Notes under the pieces: model-generated
Told to the model about the DNA's origin: nothing
What the model saw: the letters and a program-made list of their open reading frames with translations, nothing else
Database searches by the model: none
Shown: positions 1-6,342 of the stretch, one piece after another
Position numbering within the stretch: the stretch's first letter is position 1
Layout of the letters: each line of letters starts with the position of its first letter
Program-made: the position numbers and the translations under genes
Source of the DNA: Phycisphaerales bacterium UBA1910
GTDB lineage: Bacteria; Planctomycetota; Phycisphaerae; Phycisphaerales; UBA1924
Length of the DNA: 10,965 nt
Direction: 5' to 3'
NCBI GenBank assembly: GCA_002337545.1
Contig: DDGE01000018.1
Location: forward strand, 66,356 to 77,320

Positions 1-479
1 GCCGACATCACGATCGGTTCGCCCTTCCAGCGCTTCGATGCCATCTCTCGCAGCAGCAGATCCGGGGCTTCGGGCTTCGCCATCAGCTTGGTCTCAAAGT
101 CCAGCCCACAGCTGAATCCCAGATACTCATGGAACGGACGCGCAAAGCAGTAGATACACCCGTGCTCACACCCCCGATATGGGTTCACTGTCCAATCGAA
201 CGGCACATCCGATGTCCGGCTTACCTGGTTGATGATCGTCTTCGTCTTGTCTGTAAACACCTGCCGCTGCACACGCACCGGTTCCCCCTCCGTCCCTTCC
301 TCAACCCGCTCAACCCACTGTCGATCAAGCTCCTCTCCGAGCACATGCAGGCACACCGACTCGAACCGATTCCCGGGATTGATCCCCGCTCCGCGCCGAT
401 GAACTTCCCCCTCGAGCAGCCCATCCCGATAGCCATAGTCCTCGTCTCGCATACCAAACACAATAAGAACATGCTGCAT
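1..479 (-). CDS. Radical SAM protein, PA0069/Rv2578c type (SplB-like), partial
   Basis: Only the N-terminal ~159 residues are present; the C-terminus lies left of the window. Seen: 'RRGAGINPGNRFE' at residues 28-40, then 'DWTVNPYRGCEHGCIYCFAR' at 95-114, holding a CX3CX2C cluster (C104, C108, C111) that would bind the [4Fe-4S] cluster cleaving S-adenosylmethionine, then 'HEYLGFSCGLDFETKL' at 117-132. This arrangement is typical of PA0069/Rv2578c-type radical SAM proteins, which are related to spore photoproduct lyase but whose reaction is generally unknown. Family assignment is confident; function is not. The ATG at 477-479 is taken as start. A second in-frame ATG (Met10, 450-452) also precedes the conserved part, and neither has a clear Shine-Dalgarno site. 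The gene diverges from glsA across a 79-nt AT-rich gap. It is probably a soluble cytoplasmic enzyme. Confidence 0.85.
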   Translation of the reverse strand, partial: MQHVLIVFGMRDEDYGYRDGLLEGEVHRRGAGINPGNRFESVCLHVLGEELDRQWVERVEEGTEGEPVRVQRQVFTDKTKTIINQVSRTSDVPFDWTVNPYRGCEHGCIYCFARPFHEYLGFSCGLDFETKLMAKPEAPDLLLREMASKRWKGEPIVMS

Positions 480-546
480 TGAATCAAGCAAAATACGATC
501 AAAACACAAACAAATTGACGATTCAGGGATTGCCACCATCCGCGTC

Positions 547-552
547 TATGAT
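547..552 (+). promoter_or_regulatory. Candidate -10 element (TATGAT) of glsA, possibly leaderless
   Basis: TATGAT matches the sigma-70 -10 consensus at five of six bases and ends 6 nt before the glsA ATG at 559. Transcription would then begin at or next to the start codon. No Shine-Dalgarno sequence is visible upstream of that ATG, which agrees with a leaderless mRNA. No convincing -35 box lies at normal spacing; TTGACG at 515-520 is too far away (26 nt). The promoter is therefore weakly supported. Confidence 0.25.
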
Positions 553-558
553 CCGCCC

Positions 559-1500
559 ATGCCCACGATCACCGACATCGAATCAACCCTCGAGTCACTC
601 CACGACCGTTACCGCCCACTCAATACCGGCGCCGTCGCCACCTATATCCCTGAACTCACCAAAGCCGACCCAGATCTCTTCTGCATCGCCGTTCGCTTCG
701 TCGACGGCTCAGGATTCACCATCGGCGACACCGACGCACGCTTCACCCTCCAATCCTGTTCCAAACCGCTCATTCTCGCACAGGCACTCTCCACCGTCGG
801 GCGTGACATGGTCATGCGTCTCACCGGCGTCGAGCCCACCGGCAACTCCTTCTCATCCATGGTGGGGCTCGATCAGATCGGTAAACCGCTCAACCCCATG
901 GTCAACGCCGGCGCCATCGTCACCGCTTCCCTGCTCCCGGGAGACAGTGCCGAGGACCGTTACAAGCGCATGCGAGCCAATCTGAGCGCCTACTTGGGCA
1001 GCGAAGCCGAACTCGACACCGCCGTCTACGAATCCGAACTCCGTACGAGTGATCGCAACCGCGCTCTCGCCTACCTCCTCAAGTCCAAGGGCACAATCGA
1101 GGGCGATGTCAAACAGCACCTCGATCTCTACATCCGCCAGTGCGCTATCAGCGTCAACACCCAGCAGCTCGCCAACGCCGCCGCCACCCTTGCCAACAAT
1201 GGGATCAACCCAGTGAGTAACGAGCGAGCCGTCTCCGTCGAATACATCAAGGACATTCTCGTTGTCATGCTCATGAACGGCATGTACAACTACGCGGGGC
1301 GATGGGCCTATGAGGTCGGAATCCCCGCAAAGTCCGGCGTCTCGGGCTCCATCTTCGGTGTCGTCCCCGGTGTCATGGGCATCGCCGTCTACTCACCCCG
1401 CCTCGACGAGTACGGCAACTCCACGAGAGGGCTCGCCGTCTTCAGCGATCTCTCCAAGCGTTACAACATGCACATCTTCGATCAGCGAGACCCCAAATGA
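559..1500 (+). CDS. glsA: Glutaminase A (L-glutamine amidohydrolase)
   Basis: This 313-residue enzyme would hydrolyse L-glutamine to L-glutamate and ammonia (EC 3.5.1.2) in the cytoplasm. It belongs to the bacterial/mitochondrial glutaminase family with a serine beta-lactamase-like fold. Seen: the catalytic SxxK motif 'QSCSKP' with Ser66 and Lys69, 'GVEPTGNSF' at 90-98, 'NPMVNAGAI' with Asn116, 'YESE' with Glu160, 'RNRALAY' with Asn167, Tyr191, 'MLMNGMYNYAGRWAYEVG' with Tyr243, and 'IPAKSGVSG' at 255-263. These match the substrate-binding and catalytic positions known for the E. coli and B. subtilis enzymes almost residue for residue, and the length (about 310) is normal, so it should be active. 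The start fits the family's usual N-terminus. No ribosome-binding site is visible before it. A carbonic anhydrase gene follows 108 nt downstream on the same strand. Confidence 0.96.
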   Translation: MPTITDIESTLESLHDRYRPLNTGAVATYIPELTKADPDLFCIAVRFVDGSGFTIGDTDARFTLQSCSKPLILAQALSTVGRDMVMRLTGVEPTGNSFSSMVGLDQIGKPLNPMVNAGAIVTASLLPGDSAEDRYKRMRANLSAYLGSEAELDTAVYESELRTSDRNRALAYLLKSKGTIEGDVKQHLDLYIRQCAISVNTQQLANAAATLANNGINPVSNERAVSVEYIKDILVVMLMNGMYNYAGRWAYEVGIPAKSGVSGSIFGVVPGVMGIAVYSPRLDEYGNSTRGLAVFSDLSKRYNMHIFDQRDPK

Positions 1501-1565
1501 GTCCCGCATATGGATTCGACCCATCGCAACTCGACCAAATGCGGGGCTGGGTCTACGATTTCTAA
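1497..1565 (+). CDS. Possible 22-residue ORF overlapping the glsA stop (ATGA)
   Basis: An ATG at 1497-1499 overlaps the glsA TGA in the ATGA arrangement typical of translationally coupled genes. It opens a 22-codon frame, roughly MSPAYGFDPSQLDQMRGWVY plus two residues, ending at TAA 1563-1565. The peptide is rich in aromatic and acidic residues. I do not recognise it. It could be a coupled small protein, the broken N-terminus of a lost gene, or chance. Only the overlap geometry supports it. Confidence 0.22.
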   Translation: MSPAYGFDPSQLDQMRGWVYDF

Positions 1566-1592
1566 ATTCTGCCCACCCGGGACCACACGATC

Positions 1593-1600
1593 GGAAAGGA
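1593..1600 (+). promoter_or_regulatory. Ribosome-binding site deciding the carbonic anhydrase start
   Basis: GGAAAGGA lies 8 nt before the ATG at 1609. It favours that start over an in-frame ATG 33 codons upstream at 1510, whose extra residues look nothing like the family. Confidence 0.7.
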
Positions 1601-1608
1601 CGCTCTCG

Positions 1609-2226
1609 ATGCCGAACTCGACCAAGCTCCCACCCGCAGAAGCGCTTGAGCTTCTCAAAGCCGGTAACGCCCGATTTGCATCAAACGCGCGCAAAGTCGA
1701 CCCACACGCGTACGACTATGCCGTCGACGAAAAACCCATCGCCATCATCCTGGGTTGCTGCGATCATCGAGTTCCGCCGGATATCCTTTTCGATCAGGGA
1801 TTGGGGAACCTCTTTACCATCCGCGTTGCAGGCAACATCGTCACCCCGACGCAACTCGGTTCGATCGAGTTCGGTGCACTGACCTTCGGGCCGCGCCTGA
1901 TCGTGGTCATGGGACACCAGCGCTGCGGCGCCATCATGGCCACACTCAAAGATCAGATAGACAACCAGCCGCCCGGATCGGACTCTCTCAAAGCCATCGT
2001 CGACAAGATCGCCCCGACATGCTGCGCCTGCATCGAATCACACGACAAGAACGACGAGTTCGAGAAGCTCACCTACGAAGTGACGATGCACAACATCAAC
2101 AACTCAATTCGACAGCTCAAGAGCGAGTCCGCAATCCTGAAAGATCTCGCCGACAATGACGGCCTGCAGATCATCGGCGCGTACTACAACATGGACGAAG
2201 GAAAGGTCGAGTTCCTTGAGGACTGA
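1609..2226 (+). CDS. Beta-class carbonic anhydrase
   Basis: This 205-residue protein would interconvert CO2 and bicarbonate (EC 4.2.1.1) in the cytoplasm using a zinc ion. Seen: 'GCCDHRVPPDILFDQGLGNL' at 49-68 with zinc/catalytic Cys50, Asp52 and Arg54, 'TIRVAGNIVTP' at 70-80, and 'MGHQRCGAI' at 101-109 with zinc ligands His103 and Cys106. The order and spacing (CxDxR, then HxxC) and the length are those of beta-carbonic anhydrases. One oddity is that the usual CSDSR motif reads CCDHR, although the zinc ligands and the Asp/Arg dyad remain. A CCxC cluster at 138-141 is also unusual. The start is set by GGAAAGGA 8 nt upstream. It could be cotranscribed with glsA 108 nt upstream. It converges on the endonuclease gene with only 17 nt between stop codons and no obvious terminator. 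Confidence 0.93.
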   Translation: MPNSTKLPPAEALELLKAGNARFASNARKVDPHAYDYAVDEKPIAIILGCCDHRVPPDILFDQGLGNLFTIRVAGNIVTPTQLGSIEFGALTFGPRLIVVMGHQRCGAIMATLKDQIDNQPPGSDSLKAIVDKIAPTCCACIESHDKNDEFEKLTYEVTMHNINNSIRQLKSESAILKDLADNDGLQIIGAYYNMDEGKVEFLED

Positions 2227-2243
2227 TCAGTCCACTCCCTGAA

Positions 2244-3950
2244 TCAAGGGCAGCCGTTGCTGTACGCGTTGAGGAATGCGCTCACATCGAAGAAGTTGAG
2301 CACGCCATCATCCGTGAAATCGACGCTCAGATCACCGCTGGAATAGGCACTCAGGAACGCGCTGACATCAAAGAAGTCCAGCACACCATCGCCGTTGAGA
2401 TCGGGGGTACATGACGCACCCGCGACCTCACCGGTGAGTGTCAGGGTCAGGTCTTCAACGACGACATCCCCAGGGAACATCGATCGGCTGTTGTAGACCC
2501 GCAGGGTATATGTTGCGGCATAAACCCCTTCTGCCAAATCGTCGAGCATGACATCGAAGGTGCCCATGCCCGCGCTGCTCAGGTCCGTGATCACGCCGAG
2601 TGTTGTCGTCAGGGCCGTCGTGTCACCCGTCGATGAGAGCACCTCGATGTCGATCGGCGCCGCGAAGGCGCCGCCGGGGGCGATGTTGAAAACTTCAACC
2701 GTCTGCATCGAGTCGCCGCCGCCTGCTGCGATCGTGCCGAGATCAACACTGATCATGTCTTGATCAGAGCCGGCCATAAACGACGCGTCACCCGGGTTGA
2801 ACACGCTCATCTCGATAGAGACCATATCGTCGCCATCGTTCGCGCCGTTCCCGGTCCCGCCCGCCGTGGTCACATCAAGGTTTTCCACGATCACGGATCC
2901 AAACACAACACCGGCAGTGCTCGTGAACGAAGGATCAAAGCTGATCATCATCGGCTCCGATGCGCCATTACTCCCGATCGGGAATGCCTGATAGCAACCA
3001 TCGAGGCTGGTTGTGATCCCGGCACTCGGCGTGACGCGGTAGAACACACCGTCGTCGCCGCTCTTGCGAAGATCAAGACTGATCGAACTCAGTGACTCGC
3101 CCACAAGCAGGTTTCCAAGATCAACATCGATCGTCGATTCTCCGTCCGCCGGCTCTAGATCACCAAAGTACAGGGTCGAGTCATTCATCTGATCGACATA
3201 GACCGACCACACAAACTCGGGGTGGTCGATATACGCGTTCCGGTTATTCGTGCGCAGTGGATTGAGCGTGACGCTGAAGACGGCGTGGTTCCGACGCCGC
3301 TCAAACTCATCGGGGATGTCGAGGTAATGCCAAGCAATCAGCGATTCAAGATCGCCCATCTGGTTGCCGCTCGGTGTGCCATTGACCAGTGACAAGCCTG
3401 ACCCCGCGTAGCGGGTATCGCTGTAGAAAAGGGATCGGGCAATGTCACCCTTATCCATGTCGCCAGGGAAGTAGAAGCTGCCCAACGAACGATAACTCCC
3501 GGTGGTGTTGGCACCGCCACCGAATGGCTTGTTGCCTCTGGAGCTGTTGATGCTGGGGTTGCAGGGCTTGAGCGCGTGGGGGTCACCCAGATTACCTGTG
3601 CTTGAGTTGCTGGCACTCCCCGGCTGACGGCTCTGTGGCCAGACATGCTCGCGGTTCCAGGTGCTTCCGCTGTCCCAGTTGCTACTCACGCTGGCACGGT
3701 TATAGCACAGCAGGATATTGCTTGGGTTGTTTGGGTCCGTATCGATGTACCTCGACATATCGCGGAAGTTGCCATAGTTGCGCTGGATATGCCCCGCGGA
3801 CATCGCCGCCGTGAGTTGACTCTTCAAAGCCGAACCGGTGCTGTTTACGCCGCTGTAGTAACTCGAAGGCGCCTCGTACGGATCCCCCATGCCCAAGGCT
3901 ATCGAACACGCGAATCCAGCAACCAGCACAACACATTCATTACGGCGCAA
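2244..3950 (-). CDS. Secreted endonuclease I-family nuclease with C-terminal dockerin-like repeats
   Basis: This 568-residue protein is predicted to be exported and to cut nucleic acids non-specifically. Residues 1-20 form a signal peptide. The nuclease domain spans about 25-260. It has 'TWNREHVWPQSR' at 97-108 (Glu101, His102), the endonuclease I His-metal core, and then 'GDPHALKPCNPSINSSRGNK' at 122-141 with His125, Asn131, Asn135 and Asn140. 'GDMDKGDIARSLFY' at 163-176 is also typical of the family. Residues ~265-510 look like two beta-sandwich segments, each opening with an 'xxISVDLG'-like strand. Residues 514-568 form two EF-hand-like dockerin repeats (DLNGDGVLDFFD and FTDDGVLNFFD), bracketed by Cys514 and a terminal GCP. 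Classical endonuclease I is about 230-280 residues, so more than half is added. The start is TTG: an in-frame TGA lies five codons upstream, AAGGGAG sits 6 nt before it, and the next ATG would remove the signal peptide. Confidence 0.9.
   Translation of the reverse strand: MRRNECVVLVAGFACSIALGMGDPYEAPSSYYSGVNSTGSALKSQLTAAMSAGHIQRNYGNFRDMSRYIDTDPNNPSNILLCYNRASVSSNWDSGSTWNREHVWPQSRQPGSASNSSTGNLGDPHALKPCNPSINSSRGNKPFGGGANTTGSYRSLGSFYFPGDMDKGDIARSLFYSDTRYAGSGLSLVNGTPSGNQMGDLESLIAWHYLDIPDEFERRRNHAVFSVTLNPLRTNNRNAYIDHPEFVWSVYVDQMNDSTLYFGDLEPADGESTIDVDLGNLLVGESLSSISLDLRKSGDDGVFYRVTPSAGITTSLDGCYQAFPIGSNGASEPMMISFDPSFTSTAGVVFGSVIVENLDVTTAGGTGNGANDGDDMVSIEMSVFNPGDASFMAGSDQDMISVDLGTIAAGGGDSMQTVEVFNIAPGGAFAAPIDIEVLSSTGDTTALTTTLGVITDLSSAGMGTFDVMLDDLAEGVYAATYTLRVYNSRSMFPGDVVVEDLTLTLTGEVAGASCTPDLNGDGVLDFFDVSAFLSAYSSGDLSVDFTDDGVLNFFDVSAFLNAYSNGCP
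2247..2411 (-). repeat. Two dockerin-like (GC-type) repeats at the C-terminus of the nuclease
   Basis: This part of the nuclease gene encodes residues 514-568, two copies of a DxNxDGxxxFFDVSAFLxAY unit with calcium-loop Asp/Asn positions (the second loop is degenerate, FTDDG). The DNA at 2284-2311 matches 27 of 28 bases with 6383-6410 in the dockerin-tailed gene further right, so the two tails are close relatives. This type of tail is common on exported proteins of Phycisphaerae and is thought to mediate anchoring or sorting; the partner is not known to me. Confidence 0.75.
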
Positions 3951-3956
3951 ATCGAG

Positions 3957-3963
3957 CTCCCTT
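3957..3963 (-). promoter_or_regulatory. Ribosome-binding site for the TTG-started nuclease gene
   Basis: On the minus strand AAGGGAG is followed by 6 nt and then the TTG at 3950-3948. An in-frame TGA (3965-3963) overlaps its upstream edge, so translation cannot begin farther upstream. This makes the non-ATG start the best choice. Confidence 0.7.
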
Positions 3964-3982
3964 CAGAAGATAAAGAAACAAG

Positions 3983-3999
3983 GCACGATGATAGCACGA
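3983..3999. repeat. GCACGA direct repeat, 11-bp period
   Basis: GCACGA occurs at 3983-3988 and 3994-3999, one helical turn apart. It lies between the divergent nuclease and DUF1801 genes, 33-49 nt upstream of the nuclease start. The position would suit a repressor or activator site, but two hexamers may be chance. Confidence 0.2.
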
Positions 4000-4059
4000 A
4001 CATCGATCAGATCACTCGTTCACCACCCTTGAAACCAACCATATGGCCCAGAAACAGGG

Positions 4060-4075
4060 AGGTTTGACCAAACCT
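4060..4075. repeat. 6-bp inverted repeat upstream of the DUF1801 gene
   Basis: AGGTTT-GACC-AAACCT is a perfect 6-bp dyad with a 4-nt centre, ending 39 nt before the DUF1801 start codon. It overlaps a TTGACC hexamer (4064-4069) that could be a -35 box, but no good -10 box follows at 17 nt. It could be an operator or a small 5'-UTR hairpin. Confidence 0.25.
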
Positions 4076-4101
4076 GAGCATTATGGGAACATCCATGCCC
4101 C

Positions 4102-4106
4102 AGGAG
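4102..4106 (+). promoter_or_regulatory. Ribosome-binding site deciding the DUF1801 start
   Basis: AGGAG lies 8 nt before the ATG at 4115. An in-frame ATG at 4043 would add 24 residues with no family likeness and has no such site. Confidence 0.65.
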
Positions 4107-4114
4107 AATGCAAG

Positions 4115-4627
4115 ATGCCCAAGAAGACCACAAAGAAATCGACCACGAAGACCGCATCAAAGAAGACGAAGAAAAAGACGAAGAAGAAGACCCCATCCAA
4201 GCGGTACGACGCGAACAACAAAACCCAGAAAACAGATGCGAAGGTCCAGGCCTATCTCGATTCGCTCCCGGAGGAACGACGCACGGACTGCGTCAAGATC
4301 GCGGAGATCATGCGGACAATCACGAAGGACTCGACAGGCGCAATGTGGGGGACATCGATCGTCGGCTTCGGGTCAACACATCTGGTCTACGAAACCGGGC
4401 GGGAGATGGACTGGTTCCAAGCCGGGTTCTCATCTCGCAAGCAGGCGATTTCGATCTACCTGATGGGCAACTTCGAGGCCCGTGAGGAGCTGATGGAGAA
4501 GCTCGGCCCTCACAAATGCGGAAAGGGCTGCCTGTACATCAAGCGTCTGGATGATGTGCACCTGCCTACATTCAAGAAACTGATCCGAGAATCGTGCAAG
4601 GCGATGAAGAAAGCGAGTACGGATTAA
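4115..4627 (+). CDS. DUF1801 domain protein with a lysine-rich N-terminal tail
   Basis: This 170-residue protein has two parts. Residues 1-30 are almost only Lys, Thr and Ser ('KKTKKKTKKKTPSKR' at 16-30), a flexible, highly basic tail resembling histone H1 C-terminal tails. Residues ~40-168 match DUF1801: 'VQAYLDSLP' at 44-52, 'MWGTSIVGFGSTHLVYETGR' at 77-96, 'MDWFQAGFSSRKQAISIYLM' at 98-117, and 'EKLGPHKCGKGCLYIKRLDD' at 128-147. The DUF1801 fold has no established enzymatic role that I know of. Three cysteines lie in or near the conserved core (C59, C135, C139). The tail suggests binding to DNA, RNA or another polyanion, but that is inference. It is transcribed divergently from the nuclease gene; DUF2892 follows after 311 nt, probably as a separate unit. 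Confidence 0.85.
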   Translation: MPKKTTKKSTTKTASKKTKKKTKKKTPSKRYDANNKTQKTDAKVQAYLDSLPEERRTDCVKIAEIMRTITKDSTGAMWGTSIVGFGSTHLVYETGREMDWFQAGFSSRKQAISIYLMGNFEAREELMEKLGPHKCGKGCLYIKRLDDVHLPTFKKLIRESCKAMKKASTD

Positions 4628-4938
4628 GTTTCACACCAGGCAAGCAACCCAGAAAGTGGGGACGGGATGTGTACGGATTGCGATTATGCACAAGTCAATA
4701 TGCCATTGTGGATCAGGAGTGGTGCGATCGATATAGGGTACTGATGCGCGGCTCTGAGGGCTGATGAGCAAGGAAGGCTTAGCCGAGCGTAGTCAGCACC
4801 TCCACTCCGGCGATTCGTCATCTCTGAACTGAAATTCATGCATTGTTCATTGCGCATTCAGCAGCGTCGTGGAGGGTGAGGTATAGCGCCTGTGAAGGGC
4901 ACGGACGCTCATATGACATCGCAAAAAGGAGCAAGACA
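4628..4938. other. 311-nt intergenic stretch with one modest potential hairpin
   Basis: No gene is supported here. GCTGA at 4760-4764 can pair with TCAGC at 4793-4797, enclosing a small GGC-TTA-GCC hairpin (4776-4784). No T-tract follows, so it is not an intrinsic terminator. A 25-codon ATG frame at 4667-4744 is probably chance. The promoter of the DUF2892 gene presumably lies here but I cannot place it. Confidence 0.4.
4927..4931 (+). promoter_or_regulatory. Ribosome-binding site deciding the DUF2892 start
   Basis: AGGAG, within AAAAAGGAG, lies 7 nt before the ATG at 4939. It excludes the upstream in-frame ATG at 4843, which would add 32 residues without any family likeness. Confidence 0.7.
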
Positions 4939-5436
4939 ATGCAAGCTACTGCAAGTGCAAAGCGAGTGCGCGAACACACCTCCGACTCAATCAATAATCG
5001 TATCGTCGAAGAAACACGGGAACGAATCGAGTATTACTCCGCTCATCCTGAGAAGATAGACGAACGCCTCGAAGAGCTGGATCGAGAATGGGATACGGAG
5101 CGCCTCCTGGAAACAAACGCCGGCACCCTGATGGTCGCGGGTACGCTCCTTGGGGCTTTCGTTAGTAAGCGATGGTTGCTGCTATCCGCCACGGTTGGTG
5201 GTTTTCTAGTGCAACACGGGGTACAGGGCTGGTGCCCGCCGTTGCCCGTTCTGCGCCGCATGGGCGTACGCACCCCTCGCGAGATCGAGGCGGAGCGGTA
5301 CGCGCTGATGTCAATCCGAGGCGACTTCGAGAAGCTCGAAGGCGATCCCGCGGAACGCGCCGAAGCGGCAGCCGATGCCACTGGGCGGCTGGAGCCAGTG
5401 GATCATACATTGGAATACCGGAGCTCCAGAGCGTAA
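4939..5436 (+). CDS. DUF2892 (YgaP-like) small membrane protein
   Basis: This 165-residue protein has a charged, helical N-terminal half (about 1-58, rich in Glu and Arg and containing 'IDERLEELDREWDTERLLE'). Two short hydrophobic segments follow (about 62-75 and 79-94), forming a likely membrane hairpin. Then comes 'HGVQGWCPPLPVLRRMGVRT' at 93-112 and 'REIEAERYALMSIRGDF' at 114-130. The hairpin plus the GWCPPLPVLRR motif is the signature I associate with DUF2892/YgaP-like proteins, where the same module also occurs fused to rhodanese domains. The C-terminal ~35 residues are acidic, Ala-rich and probably disordered. Function unknown; location is predicted to be the inner membrane. No partner gene is adjacent. 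Confidence 0.78.
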   Translation: MQATASAKRVREHTSDSINNRIVEETRERIEYYSAHPEKIDERLEELDREWDTERLLETNAGTLMVAGTLLGAFVSKRWLLLSATVGGFLVQHGVQGWCPPLPVLRRMGVRTPREIEAERYALMSIRGDFEKLEGDPAERAEAAADATGRLEPVDHTLEYRSSRA

Positions 5437-5535
5437 ACAGAGCCGAGTTCAAATCGCAGAACAACCGCTTCTTGCAGATCGCGGAAGTATTCCCAGCCCA
5501 ACCAGCGACGCTGGGGGCATGTGAGCAGTGATACA

Positions 5536-5586
5536 TCGTGCCAAAGACTTTCGCCCTTCGCACGATCCCTCTCAATTATTCGTGCG
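5536..5586. repeat. Three-arm inverted repeat between convergent genes
   Basis: TCGTGC (5536-5541) can pair with GCACGA (5560-5565). That middle arm can pair instead with TCGTGCG at 5580-5586 (a 7-bp stem, 14-nt loop). The two hairpins are mutually exclusive. The element lies in the 170-nt gap between the DUF2892 stop (5436) and the PEP-CTERM stop (5607), where a bidirectional terminator would be expected, but neither strand has a clear T-tract afterwards. Confidence 0.3.
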
Positions 5587-5606
5587 GTCAACGGCGAGGG
5601 AGTAGT

Positions 5607-6131
5607 TCAACGCCTGCGGAGAGGAAGCAGAAATATCGTCGCAAGCCCAAGCAATGCGGTTGATGCTGGGGTTGGGACGATGTTGATAGAGATCTCCTCA
5701 AAGCGTCCTTCGAACGATGAGATCTCGAATGATGTGATCGGTTCGCCCAAGTCATCGATGCTGAGTGTGACTGTTTCGGTTTGGCTCACAAGCGAGTTGG
5801 CGATCAGTACGGTATTGGAGTCACCGAGGAGCTCAAGGGCTGTACAGCCAACGCCGCAGGAATCCGTCCATGTGACGCGAACTGATTGGATGAACTCGCC
5901 TGGTGCGAGTGAGTTCACAGTGACAGTCGCCAAGTCTGCGTAGAGCCAGAGAACACCATCGATGTGGTCTGAGGTGTCGCTGACGCCGGTGAAATCCGAG
6001 TCGGTGCCGAAATCGAATGTCAGCTCGGGGTTGAAGTCTGCACCGTCGAAGTCTTCGGTAATGACTCGTGCGAGCGAGCTGTGAGCGAATGCGGCGAGAA
6101 TGACAGCGGAAGCGAAGGTAGTAGCACGCAT
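5607..6131 (-). CDS. Secreted PEP-CTERM-like protein
   Basis: This 174-residue protein has a signal peptide (residues 1-21, cleavage probably near SSLA-R). A beta-rich, acidic central domain (about 24-148) follows, with 'TEDFDGADFNPELTFDFGTD' near its start and a Cys pair at 92 and 96. The C-terminal sorting signal at 152-174 is VPTPAS, then a hydrophobic stretch and LRRR. This layout is the PEP-CTERM/exosortase type, in which the tail is cleaved after export and the protein is attached at the cell surface or in exopolysaccharide. No exosortase is in the window. The central domain is not one I recognise. On the minus strand GAGGGG lies about 7 nt before the ATG and supports this start. The next gene upstream on the same strand is the dockerin-tailed protein, 211 nt away, so the two may be separately transcribed. 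Confidence 0.82.
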   Translation of the reverse strand: MRATTFASAVILAAFAHSSLARVITEDFDGADFNPELTFDFGTDSDFTGVSDTSDHIDGVLWLYADLATVTVNSLAPGEFIQSVRVTWTDSCGVGCTALELLGDSNTVLIANSLVSQTETVTLSIDDLGEPITSFEISSFEGRFEEISINIVPTPASTALLGLATIFLLPLRRR

Positions 6132-6342
6132 GATTTCCCCTCATGAGCGTGGTGTATGTGCCCTGCCCCTCAGCAGGTGTTCGCGAAAGAGATACACCAG
6201 ATATATGGAGATGCCATAAGCATGCATGTTCTTTTCGGACTTAGAGGTGTTTTTTGAGTTCGTTGACGCCTGATGTGGGGGGCATTCGCGATGCGCTGGG
6301 CAGTTCTGCCTAAGCGACGCGTACGCCAGGTCCCCTCGTGCC

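Noticed and set aside
221..502. Alternative minus-strand frame of 93 codons at the left end
   Set aside because: It is the wrong frame of the radical SAM gene; the frame starting at 479 carries the CX3CX2C motif.
2237..2250. CCCT-GAATCA-AGGG between the convergent carbonic anhydrase and nuclease genes as a terminator
   Set aside because: Only a 4-bp stem and no T-tract on either strand.
4667..4744. 25-codon ATG frame with a CxxC pair
   Set aside because: No good ribosome-binding site and no recognisable likeness; this length is expected by chance.
4759..4798. CTGATGA motif followed by a hairpin, reminiscent of a hammerhead ribozyme
   Set aside because: The GAAA element and the three-stem arrangement with a cleavage site are missing.
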